The notes below the pieces were generated by a model. It was given only the letters and a program-made list of their open reading frames with translations. It was not told where the DNA came from and ran no database searches. A stretch of DNA of 64,000 nt from Cladorhizidae sp. MBARI D1340-BT2 (lineage: Eukaryota; Porifera; Demospongiae; Poecilosclerida; Cladorhizidae): assembly GCA_028752905.1 (NCBI GenBank), contig JAQNBH010000015.1, positions 12,006,036 to 12,070,035 of the forward strand. The letters run 5' to 3'. The position numbers and the translations under genes are program-made. How positions within the stretch are numbered: position 1 is the first letter of the stretch; every line of letters begins with the position of its first letter. Shown one piece after another: positions 1-9,429 of the stretch.

Positions 1-960
1 CAGTGAAAAGTAAAAGAATAAGATAAAGCTGATCTTCCCACCGTACCACTACTGATGTCTTTTGGAAGAGGTGGTTCATTTTTCCTGTTCACCAGCCTAT
101 AATGTACACAGATACCAACTAATTTCATCAAGAATTAGAACTCAAATTAGTATCCACTAGTATCCACCAATAAAAATAGCCATCAAGTATAAGGTATACT
201 TAGATCCATCATGCAAGTTTCAATTAATGCTACCATAAAGGTGATTTAAAGTCAAAGGCTTGTCTTACATAGAATTAACAGCTATTTGGCTCACTGTATG
301 ATGTGTTGATGCAAAAGAAATAATAGTATCACTATAGATCTCCCAGAAGATCATCCATAAAAGCAGCAGAGTAGAGTTGAAGCAACAAAATGTCTAAGAG
401 AAAACATCAAGTATAATTAATGCAATGAATCTAGGTGCAATCATTGGTCATGCATGCCCAGTCTAATATTTTATGATAAAGCAGTGTGTCATATGGTTGC
501 TTGGATAACCATCTAACATAGGTTTACTTTCCCCCTACATCAGATTACAAAATCTCCAAAAGAAACACCACTCATTTATAGTCATCTTTATTTATCAGGC
601 AATATCTTTGTAAGAGAGTGGACCAAGAAAATGATTATGGACATACCAAACATCCCCCCCCCCCCTCCCCCTCCCCCCCCTACTCCTCCCCTGGTACCAC
701 CCAACATTAGAGACACTGTAAAATGCCTGATTCCAGATATTATCCCTGCATATATCTAGTCAACACGACTATGTATCCAGATGACATCATTTCCTGCCGA
801 TCCATCTAGTGGAAACAATGCATAACCACACTCGATTCATCTTGGAGATCATCAAAGATAAAGTTATTGGTGCCAAACCTGCACCACAGAGCAAAGAGAG
901 ATGATGCAGATGAGTTCACCAGAGAGGGTATGTAGGTATGGGTATAGGGTGGGTCCTAGA
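1..960. other. No gene recognised; C-rich tract at 654-680
   Basis: No supported open reading frame or repeat family was recognised in this AT-rich stretch. A run of C with a few interrupting T lies at about 654-680. The far right end abuts the decayed 3' end of the Polinton polymerase relic on the minus strand. Confidence 0.5.
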
Positions 961-969
961 TAGGGTGGC

Positions 970-2135
970 TGCAGACTTCAGTGCGAGAGTATCCACTCCA
1001 TTTCCATGGACCCACCTCTTGATCCGAAGGAGGACAGCCACCTTCTAAATGTGAAAGTCTTAGATGTGGTGCTTTTGCCTTTGGAGCATGTCTATGCTGT
1101 GTCAGTATGTCTTGCTTTCTTTACATTGCTCATGCCATATGTATTTCTGGATGAAGCACTTATTCACCTTTTTGTCCTTACACTCCTAAACACCACCGGC
1201 TTTCAAGATGCTGTTCATCTTGGGAAGCAGACACATGAATTATGTGATGGGTGTCCACATGCATTCATCCATCATCTTCCCAATAACGTTCTTGTTCCTC
1301 ATGGTGTAGCATGGAAGGCTCTTCAAGTAGTTGCTGGTATTGTAGAAGTCAAGTGCCTGGGACATCGGTGACCGCATCCTCTGTCTGGATCTCCAGCAAA
1401 CCAGTGATATAGAGGAGCTGTGGTCGCTTGCACGTGCAGTTCAATTGGTCTTGTGCATGTAAAGGCAGTGAGATCTTCAACAAAAATGGTGCTTCCAGCA
1501 AAGGAGGGCTTTGTGATGAGCTGGTGTACCTTGTACTTGTATTTTAAATAGGCGCGCTTCTGAAAGTTCTCCGTTCTGAAACTGATGGTGTTTATGAGCT
1601 TGAAGAAGTCCTGCTTGCAGAGCTCTGTTCTTCCGGATGTAGGACTCCATCCAAAGACTCGATCGAAGAGCAAGACGGCAGATCTTTTACAGCCGCATTC
1701 CAGCTGCAGATAAAGCTGCAGGTTCCTGTGGTGCCGAGTCTTGTCTCACAGGTTTGGCACCAGTTGTCTACTTCTGTGGATGCATCCATCTTCTTCACCA
1801 GACATTCATTCACTTGCTGTGTTCTGGGGCTGGCGCAGACACATTATTGCATCATGGTGCTGCTTGAACACTCAAGGTCCACCTTGAGGATGTTGCACCT
1901 TGAGGATGTAGCTCTTTGCTGCATCCTCTCTCGGAGAGGTAATCATCTGCTTCAATGGTCCTTCTAATCATTCAAAACTGCCCATGCGTTGAAGCTGGCT
2001 CATGGCCCATCCATACGGGTTATTGGCATCCAGGTAGAGGATGTGGGTATTTGGCTAGGAGGAATCATATCCTGCGACCCTAGGGATGCTGGCCTTGCAA
2101 TAGTTTCAGCATTATAAGCAAGATCATATGTAGCA
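970..2135 (-). pseudogene. Decayed Polinton/Maverick family-B DNA polymerase (C-terminal half)
   Basis: Read on the minus strand in shifting frames, this stretch follows the C-terminal half of the protein-primed family-B DNA polymerase of Polinton/Maverick elements. In order it shows LYLDANNPYGWAMSQ (near 2045-2000, the polymerase motif around the catalytic Asp), a weak HYRNLQLYL-like block (near 1735-1705), WMESYIRKN (near 1655), KQDFFKLIN (near 1620-1590), then KPSFAGSTIF (near 1500). These are followed by SQALDFYNTSNYLKS and NKNVIGKMMDE (near 1355-1265) and a stop-riddled tail ending near GNGVDTLA (about 1000). Frameshifts and stops are frequent, so it is dead. No Polinton integrase, ATPase, protease or capsid gene was recognised nearby, nor a long terminal inverted repeat. 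In the family this enzyme copies the element's own DNA. Identification rests on motif order remembered from the family, not on an alignment. Confidence 0.8.
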
Positions 2136-2212
2136 AGAAAAATCATATTCATGTGTGGTATATAGTGGCAAAAAGTAAGGCCTGGTCTATGTTTTGTTGA
2201 ATATGGACAATA

Positions 2213-2378
2213 CCTCAATAATAAAATTACAACGACCTTCTCAATAATCAACTTGAATTTTACTCTCTCGACATTTCGACTAGATGCTCTGCCTTCAATT
2301 ATTCCTGGAGCACCTAGTCAAAACATTGAGAGAGTAAAATTTAAGTTGATTCATGAGAAGGTAGTTGTAATGGACAGA
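2213..2378. repeat. Penelope-type terminal repeat, two inverted arms (hairpin)
   Basis: The left arm reads CTTCTCAATAATCAACTTG, then a TCTCTCGACATTTCGACTAG block. The right arm is its imperfect reverse complement, ending GTTGATTCATGAGAAGGT. Each arm carries a degraded hammerhead-like core (CTAGTC then AAAACATT in the right arm). The same arm recurs near 24.5, 34.8, 36.4, 37.6, 38.5, 52.5 and 58.1 kb. It sits directly against the left end of R1 copy A. Confidence 0.6.
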
Positions 2379-2384
2379 ATAGCT

Positions 2385-3809
2385 GCCGACCGAATATGCA
2401 CTGGCTGAAGGGAAGTGTGTGCATGTGTGTGTATGTATGCATGTGTGTGTGAAAAATAATATTCACTTGTATTAGAAAACTTTGTATCGTCCTAATTATA
2501 ATGCTTGAGAGGAGAGAAGAGAGACACATGCACAAGGACTTGGACAATAAATCTAGTTTTTTTAGAACTAGCATTGACTCAAATCAGCAAACAAAACTTG
2601 GCTATTTCTATGAGACAGTTCTTACTACCATAGTTTAGCTCTATCTAACAAGATAATCGAGCTGACTACACATTTGTGTTCAAAACCAATCATAACTCTA
2701 GTTTATTTTTATTGACGTCGTCATTGCTAGCTAGCGCTTGGCATCATCCACCATCAACAAACCTCCTTAGGTCAGGTAAAGCTTCTACATTCCATCTGTC
2801 CATGTTTCTACAAGGGAAGGAGCACCACAAAAGTACTAATCCCTGAAGATTGCCTTTGAGATCCAGAAGCTTCAAACAGACTCTAAAGCATGGCATACTA
2901 TGTACAAGGAGCACTTGAGATTACTATGCTAAAGCTATAACTACAACCTCATCTGTAGCTTACTACTGCATTGTACTAGGTGTGATCAAAAGAAAGAGAC
3001 CATTAGTCTAAGCGCCTAGTGAGCTATGCGACTTACTTTGTTACGGTTTTCAATACAGCTCTTGACCCTAGAGTAGTGAGGGAATACACAAACCACAGCT
3101 GTATGGACAAAAGAAGGAAGTCTACTGACTACCATGCTAGCTGTTACAGCACTCCTTGATGTCCACAGATTTAGGGTTGTCTAGCTATGGAGGTGTGATT
3201 AATTTGGAAATAGTTCAGTTGTCATGTGTATATGAGTGGATACTTGTGAGCATGTGCATACTAAAACAATAGCAGATATTTTTTCACTAGCGTTTATTTT
3301 CCACATGAATAAAGAAAATACAATTCAGAAAAGGAGAGAGAGAAAAGTCAAAGTGTGCTTCTGAAACAGTACAACAAAGAGAACTGAGATTGGAAGAAAA
3401 AAGAGCGAGTGATAGAAAAAAGCTGGGAGAAGCACAGCAGCCCACGATGGAGAAGGCTCAGGTAAAGTTTCCGACACTCTAGCTATGAACAGGTTTGCTA
3501 AACTGGAAATAATTATCACGGATAATGGCCTAGTGCTTAATATTGAGCGTGGTTCTCACCCCAGCCTTGCATCAGTTAGCAATCCATTAATAAATATATC
3601 TTAGTTACTTCTTCATATAACAATCCAAACAATACAATCTATGACATCAATAATTTATAGTTCAGTGTATAGTGTTAGGCCTGCAGCTATACCTGGCATA
3701 GGAGAATACCTATAGCAATGGGATCTAGGCTTGGGATTAGGGCAACAATTCTAGGAATTAAATATTGGTAAATCACGCTCTCTCCATCACATCTTCGCTC
3801 GCCAGACAG
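2385..3809 (+). repeat. Interspersed repeat R1, copy A
   Basis: Member of an interspersed family that recurs at 12.65-14.57, 22.2-22.7, 26.75-32.0, 35.4-36.7 and 37.4-39.1 kb. Shared landmarks in order are a TG-rich tract after 'aggggaagtgtgtg'-like sequence, 'gcacaaggacttggaca', 'acaaaacttggcta', 'ctcaggtaaagcttctacac'-like text, 'cagcactccttgatgtcc', the doubled phrase 'ttgctaaactggaaat', 'cagtgtatagtgttaggc', and an end at 'cttcgctcgcc'. No conserved protein was seen in it. Its class is unknown; the lack of coding capacity suggests a non-autonomous element. Confidence 0.7.
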
Positions 3810-4091
3810 TTCTAGTTATTGCATTATATGCATGTTCTAATATACGCATGTTCTAATATATGCATGTTCTAATATTGATAAAACAGAGATAATGTTAAAA
3901 TAACTTTCTCAATAATCAACTTATCTACGCATATCTAATGAGTTGTAGTTACTTCTGCATTGCCCAGACGGCAGCACAAGGCGATCGGATCGTGTCAAAA
4001 TGGCATCGTAGCAAAACCGGTGCCTTACGGCTTCACAAGTTTTGGATGATACACTAGCCAGCAGTGGATCAGAGGTTCTTGATCAGCTAAT
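3810..4091. other. Short PLE-arm fragment and unassigned sequence
   Basis: A truncated copy of the PLE terminal arm (ACTTTCTCAATAATCAACTT) lies at about 3901-3925. The tandem phrase 'gcatgttctaatat' occurs three times at 3830-3875. Nothing else was recognised. Confidence 0.4.
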
Positions 4092-4399
4092 ATGGTATCT
4101 GAGGATGAAGGGGATGTATCTAATCAGATTTTTAGATGGCCTCATGGCCATGGGGCCGTTCTGACTGACTCTGAGTCTGAATCAGATGGGGAAAGTAGTA
4201 GAAACTCTAGTAGATCTGCCAGTTTTGATCAGGATAGTGGTGGTAGTAAACCAGATGATGTAGATCCAGGCCTAGGAGACTTGAGTGATGATATCTTCAC
4301 AGTTTCCAGCCATTAAAATAGCACACAAAAAATAGATTCTCCCCAAAATAATCCCGTCGAGGGGCACGGAAATAGGAAAAAAATCCCGTCCTCAAGGGG
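4092..4399 (+). pseudogene. Acidic/serine-rich ORF beside a piggyBac-like end (possible relic)
   Basis: A 74-codon reading frame (4092-4316) is rich in Asp, Glu and Ser and ends LGDLSDDIFTVSS. About 80 bases after its stop, the sequence runs ATCCCGTCCTCAAGGGG and is followed by TTAA at 4400-4403. piggyBac elements insert at TTAA, start with C-rich termini, and often have acidic transposase N-termini, so this may be one end of a decayed or deletion-derived piggyBac-like copy. No catalytic domain and no matching left terminus were found. It could equally be a chance frame. Confidence 0.3.
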
Positions 4400-4494
4400 T
4401 TAAGATGGTGGCTTCCTCCCACAAAATAAGATGTCCATTGTCCATGTATGTTCAGCAATTGCAGACTTCTTTTTAGCTCCTAAGATAGTACACT

Positions 4495-5500
4495 GATACA
4501 GGCAATCAGGGATCTGAGAAAAAAGATCTTGTGGTAGCAATTCCTTATGTAGCAGGGATGAGTGAAGGGGTCTACAACAAGTTTAACATCAGTCGTTTTC
4601 AGATCAGGAAAACTCTAAGGGCACAACTTAGGTGAGTAAAAGATGAATTTTGCACTCAATTGGGGAAACTAACAGAAGACAGGAGACCAGAATGTAAGAA
4701 CATCGTGATGCCTGTAAAAAGTGTGATAAAGTGAAGTCTGAGCATGCATGGGATGCAGGGGCGTACCCAGGATTTAGAGAGGGGGGTGCTCTCTCCAAGG
4801 CCTTTGTAGTCAAAACCAAATAGAATAGGGTATATAGCTCAATTAAGTGTATTGCTGCATGCGTAAAACTAATTTGTGATCAGAATGGCTGGCACCAATT
4901 AAAAAATATATCTTAGAAATATGTCCATATAGCTAACCGATCAAATCACCGGTATTTACATTATATAAAGTACATCATATGACAAAAATAAATGATTAAT
5001 GGGACTAGTTGAGAGGATTGAGTAGCAGCATTCTCCGTGGAAGAGCAGAAGAAGGGCATTAAGTATTAAGTCGGTTCTCTGTCATTGCATTTCTGAAGTC
5101 AAAAAGTGTAATTCTCTGCTTCTTTTTCTGGTGGCATTTCTGCTGAGATATATATAGTTGGCAGCTCAAATTAAAAATCAACCACACAGTCACTGAGCTA
5201 GCTTGAGAACTTCTGTCATGGAACACGACTGGAGGTGGCTCTGCATGCGCGCATGTAGATTACTCTTGGCCACACCTTTTTTCTTCTTTTTTTTGTTGCA
5301 TTCTGTACTCTAGGGGGGGGGGGTGCGCACGCTCCGAGCGCTCTATGCTGGGTACGCCCCTGGGATAATGAACCTCCTATTTTGTGTAAGGAAGCCACCA
5401 TCTCGGAAATGTGAGCGGTTCAATCGAGACTGGGGAATGGACTTGCCTGGCTGCTGGGGAGCCAATCTTATTAAGAGCCTGAACTTGTGAACTAGTTATT
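4495..5500 (+). pseudogene. Penelope-like element C-terminus with GIY-YIG endonuclease, interrupted
   Basis: The plus strand reads VVAIPYVAGMSEGVYNKFNI (near 4535-4590), then a gap, then GETNRRQETRM, a stop, EHRDACKK, and SEHAWD (near 4660-4754). After a ~610-bp inserted element the frame resumes with NEPPILCKEATISEM (5367 onward). This order matches the linker after the reverse transcriptase and the GIY-YIG endonuclease domain of Penelope-like retroelements. There the GETNR..E.R..EH block and the later H.W....P.....A.. block belong to the nuclease. The copy is inactive: it has an in-frame stop in the EHRDAC block, no RT upstream, and an insertion. The minus-strand copy at 45.83-46.40 kb is closely related. 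Confidence 0.75.
4755..5366. mobile_element. Non-autonomous TIR transposon inserted in the PLE relic
   Basis: Matching terminal inverted repeats, CAGGGGCGTACCCAG at 4756-4770 and CTGGGTACGCCCCTG at 5348-5362, enclose about 590 bases without a convincing gene. TGGGAT occurs on both sides (4749-4754 and 5361-5366), partly overlapping the right terminus. Removing 4755-5366 joins HAWD to NEPP in the interrupted endonuclease, so the insertion event is clear. A CAGGGGCG start resembles hAT-type or related DNA elements, but an 8-bp duplication cannot be shown, so the superfamily is open. Confidence 0.8.
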
Positions 5501-5559
5501 TGTTAGTAGTATTAGTGGTACTAGGTTTGATGTGCATTTAATTTTTCTATAGCTTCTTT

Positions 5560-5785
5560 GTTTTATTACATTCGTTGCCCATTCGTTGATTTTTCCTTGA
5601 TTTTTCCTTCCCCCTTTTTATTGTCGTCGTATGTGGTCACGTACGTCACACGTGTCCCAGGGTGTGGTTCGCATCACGTGGAGGATACCTAGCTACTGGT
5701 ATATATCAACTTCACATCAGTCTCAGCATCTCATTATTCCTGATGACGGTTCGAGCATTTAGCAATTTCCAATTCTAATAAGGAT
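5560..5785 (+). repeat. PLE 3' terminal region with decayed hammerhead motif
   Basis: Follows the PLE endonuclease relic on the same strand. The phrases 'atacctagctactggta', 'atcagtctcagcatctcatt' and 'attcctgatgacgg' parallel 38370-38440 in the intact arm. The CTGATGA box is kept at about 5739-5745, but the stem II and GAAAC segment is eroded, so it is unlikely to be a working ribozyme. Confidence 0.55.
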
Positions 5786-6395
5786 CGATATAAAATCAGG
5801 AAATCACTCTATCTTCGTTCTGTGATGCTATCAAAACGTATGGTGAAATATTAACCATAGCTCAACCAGAATTCATATGTCATTGCTACAAACATTATTA
5901 TCGAGATACTTATTTGTATAAGTCAGTAAGGAGATTGTCTCCAATACTCTACCATGGTATGGTATGGAAGGTTTCTTTGCCTATATAGTTATATGCAAGC
6001 CTACTACTGTGGTGGGAGTGGCCAGGATCAAAGTGAGAGTGCTAGATGGTGCATCACATAGCAAAGTAGGTGGAACTCGACCCTCATCGTCTATCAAGTC
6101 TACCTAACAATCAATACAAACTTAAACATAAGTCCAGCATGACAAATTTCTTAAAAAGTATGACTGTCTATGTATATATATATATATATATTATGATACT
6201 AGTTTGAATTCAAATTGAAATTCAAATACAATATCAATCTAATTCAAAGCTCGAAGAAAAAAAGCCATTTGGGGGAAATGGGCTAATACTACATCTAGAT
6301 ACTTTCACAAACCTGAGAAATCTTCCTGATATCTCATCATCAAACTATTCACCACTAGACAGCAGGTCTTCACTGTCTCTGTGTGTACAGGAACT
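5786..6395. other. No gene recognised; (AT)n at 6172-6191
   Basis: AT-rich sequence with a short TA repeat. I see nothing else to support. Confidence 0.4.
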
Positions 6396-6399
6396 AAGT

Positions 6400-6716
6400 A
6401 AAGAGGCCATTGAATCAGTGAATCACAAGCAGCAGTCGGCGCCCCTATGTAACTATAGATACCTTCACCCACTTCTCATCAAAATCTTCTTCAAGGAGGG
6501 CAATATCATCATTGGTGACCTGACCACTAACTTCGTTCAAGCTAAGTCTCACCGCAATAACGATGATCATCAACATCGCTGATCATCTGTGAAAAATACA
6601 CGTTTTTCTCCAGATTTCCGACATTTCCATATGCAATATTCAGTACAAATAACGCGATTCTTATAATAATATAGCCCTGCTTCTTTTTACGCATTTTTTA
6701 AACGTGAGAGGGTTAA
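6400..6716 (-). pseudogene. Possible piggyBac-like end with N-terminal coding remnant
   Basis: On the minus strand the sequence starts at TTAA (6713-6716) followed by CCCTCTCACGTTTAAAAAA, a layout like a piggyBac terminus. Further in, near 6570-6470, the same strand reads an acidic stretch containing NDDIALLEEDFDEKW. This could be the N-terminus of a transposase. Only one end is visible and no catalytic part was found, so this is tentative. Confidence 0.25.
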
Positions 6717-6719
6717 GCT

Positions 6720-7650
6720 TCCTGGCAATATAGTTAATTGTTGTAAATTACATGTGCTTCTTCACAGATACCCTACTAATGATGCACACCCAATGCCCTG
6801 CAATAAATCTACCTGGTAGAAAAACAGAAATATATGTATGAAAGCTGGCTGAGAAAAAAGATACTACCTGGAAGTAACTTCCCTGAAGATAGGGAATGAG
6901 TTCATCAGACATTGCTTGCTGGCTGATGGAATTGTCAGAGTACTAAAGGGAAAACCATGCAGAAGCTGTCTAGAATTTCATACTTGATCAATGATCACAC
7001 AGTAACTACCTGCTGGTTGGCCGTGACTGCACATCCTCCTTGATTCTTCTATGAAGGTTAACTCTGATAATTCTCTCAACCGGTAAGTACATAGAAGAAT
7101 CATGGAGGAACATGACATGTGCAAAGTCAGGGCTATCTAGAGCTAGGGCTAAGTCTTTTAGGATGGTGCTGTGGCTAGGGCTGTCTCTATAGTATTTGGT
7201 AAAGGGTCTTGCTATGAGCTACCCCTATACCTATACATAGCTCTAACCTACCAAGTCCTAGCCCTAGCCATAATGCTGACACTGCATATTTTGTGCTTCT
7301 TGTGTGAAAGTAGAACATTAGCTGAGTAATGAAAAAGAGCATGCAACACCTGACAATATCTTCAGGTATTCTGTTTTCATTTAGCACTCCTGATCTGTTT
7401 ATTATTCAGTGTGTTCGCAGATAACTTCTCTATTGACAGTAATCAGTTATCTTTCCTCTATATACCAAGTATTATAAAGCCTGTTCTCTTTCAGACTTGC
7501 ATTCTGAAGAGTGCAGCACCCATGAGTAGACACAAGGAGTTGTGCTTTATATAGATACAAGATTTTCTCGATAATTTCTTAAATTTACTTCTAAATATGT
7601 CAAAATACCGCTATACAGGTGGTATATTATTAGGTTCATTCTACTGTCAT
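6720..7650. other. No gene recognised; imperfect hairpin at 7140-7290
   Basis: The 7140-7290 segment folds back imperfectly through 'gctagggct' and 'agccctagcc' words. The rest is unassigned AT-rich sequence. Confidence 0.35.
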
Positions 7651-7652
7651 AA

Positions 7653-8190
7653 TACCATGTTTGCCGGAGTATAGGTTGCGCCGGAGTGTAACTCGCCACA
7701 AAAGTTAGCCTCATTACAAAACCCCTATAATTGCTGGAGTATAAGTCACATACTAAATAGAGTGCTGGTCTACCAGCAAGCAGAAGCTTGAATAAACTCT
7801 AACCCCTCCCACCATACACACACACACACACACACACTATAACCTGGCTGACCTTGGTAATGCTGTTAATTTGATCTTTCTTTCTCCAGTCTCATACTAG
7901 CTTTTTTCTTACTCTTCAGCAGCTTTTTGTTCCCAGACTTCTCTGCAAATTCAACAATTTTTAAGCTTTTAAAAGCTGTGGCATAGCTTATACCAATAGT
8001 TTCAGCCATTTCACACACAAATATTTGAAAGGTGTGCAGCTAACTGTAGTTTGAGGTCACATGCTCCATGTGATACCGACCTTTTAAGGCCACTGCGACT
8101 TATGTTCCAGCAAAATCTAACAATCAGTTTATAAGTCACACCACCTGAAATGGAGAGGCTACTGCAACCTATACTCCAGAAAATATGGTA
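7653..8190 (-). mobile_element. pogo-like deletion derivative carrying an HTH fragment
   Basis: Terminal inverted repeats start at TACCATGTTTGCCGGAGTAT on the left and TACCATATTTTCTGGAGTAT read inward from the right, so the element of about 538 bp is bounded by TA dinucleotides as in Tc1/mariner-pogo elements. Inside, on the minus strand near 8010-7870, a frame reads ISYATAFKSLKIVEFAEKSG. It resembles the SY.AAFKL..IEFAEK helix-turn-helix start of pogo-type transposases. No DDE domain remains. A (CA)n tract lies at 7817-7838. It is probably a MITE-like internal deletion of a larger transposon. Confidence 0.65.
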
Positions 8191-8194
8191 CATA

Positions 8195-8780
8195 CATCTC
8201 ATTTCCAAAATTAGACATAGTACAGTCACTACTTGTATATATCAGAGGGAGCAATAACCGAATCATAGTCAAGATTTGAGAGATAGAGCAACAAAGGTCC
8301 AATAGCTCTAGTTAAATGGTTATAGCAGTGATAGCAGCACACAACAACTCAATTGCAGGACAGACACCTTTTTATATATATACTCAGAAATGCTCTTGCA
8401 GAAACCGAACTCACATCCAAGGGTGCAGGCCGCATGAAACCCTCAGCAGCTTGCTGTAGTGACACTTACTGATAGCTTACTGATAGCTATCACTACAGTA
8501 ACCATATGCTACACCAACCACAGGTTATACCAGCCATACCTACACCAACCACAAGCTACTCCAACCACTAGCTATGACAACCACTAGCTGCTATGACAAC
8601 TACAAGCTACATTAACCACATATGGATACAAAATTAGTGAAGCAACTCCTTAACCTAGTTTTAGAATAGAATCTTGGGAAAATTACATTCACTTAATTAG
8701 GATAATTAGGGAGGCAAAAAGTTGTCTTAAAAGTGGTTAGGCGACTTCTTTTACTACAATTGAACAATTTAGCAGTACTT
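8195..8780. other. Unassigned; degenerate tandem of CAACCAC words at 8510-8630
   Basis: Loose repetition of 'accaaccacaagctac'-type units of 15-25 bases at about 8510-8630. No other structure is supported. It lies downstream, on the minus strand, of the Ig exon, and no second exon was recognised here. Confidence 0.4.
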
Positions 8781-8782
8781 AC

Positions 8783-9094
8783 CATCAGTTATAACATCTA
8801 TAACTTTCGATGAAATACTACTTCCGCCAGAACATCTTAATATCTTGCCATCTATAGCTGGAGTGGCAGTAAAGCTAAGGTTGGATGCAGATCGAGTTAA
8901 GATTTGGATTATCAGAGTCACTCGGAATTTAATTCCATCCACCAATGTTGTTATATTTGTACTTTCATCGCCATAAAAGGCTGCCACACGGGTACCACCA
9001 TAAGACCACTCCAACACATTATCATCTGTGATGCAACTGTAAGTGGCTATCTCCATAGAACACACTTCATTAGGAGCTATAATATTATTGGCAG
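8783..9094 (-). CDS. Single Ig-like domain exon
   Basis: On the minus strand an acceptor (TTTGTATTGCAG, ending at 9095) opens a 312-nt exon that closes with a canonical donor (GATG|GTAAGT, exon end 8783). Both boundaries are phase 1. The translated exon carries an Ig-like pattern: EVCSMEIATYSC (first Cys pair region), LEWSYGG (the core Trp), an N-glycosylation site NIT, then ILRCSGGS as the second core Cys. Length, phase and spacing resemble the Ig exon at 57297-57611 on the other strand. The role is presumably extracellular recognition or adhesion in a multidomain protein (inference). No FN3, CCP, signal-peptide or membrane exon was recognised on this strand nearby, so it may belong to a gene with long introns or be a stranded duplicate. 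Confidence 0.6.
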
Positions 9095-9179
9095 CTGCAA
9101 TACAAACATATTGAATTTTCATGATGAAAAGGTCTATTTTCATCTACACATACATATATACAATTATACAAGCCAACAA

Positions 9180-9420
9180 TATGCCACATAACTATATACG
9201 TACACATAATATACCATATAACTATATTTGTACACATAATATACACTTAATATGCCATATAAATATGTACACATAATATTGACATATACACATAATATGC
9301 CATATAACTATATACGTACACATAATATGCCATATAACTATATTTGCACACATAATATGCTGTACATGTACACATAATATGCAAATATGTACACATAATA
9401 TGCCATATACATGTGAATAT
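9180..9420. repeat. Minisatellite of about 30-bp AT-rich units
   Basis: Repeated 'acacataatatgccatata' phrases with an 'actatatacgt' or 'actatatttgt' variant between them. There are about eight imperfect units, some truncated. Reading frames over it are artefacts of the repeat. Confidence 0.75.
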
Positions 9421-9429
9421 GATTACACA

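Noticed and set aside
1006..1371. 121-codon plus-strand frame over the Polinton relic
   Set aside because: The minus strand gives the recognisable polymerase motifs over the same bases; the plus frame is its shadow.
5216..5401. Minus-strand frame at the end of the TIR element
   Set aside because: It straddles the transposon terminus and the PLE relic, so it cannot be a gene.
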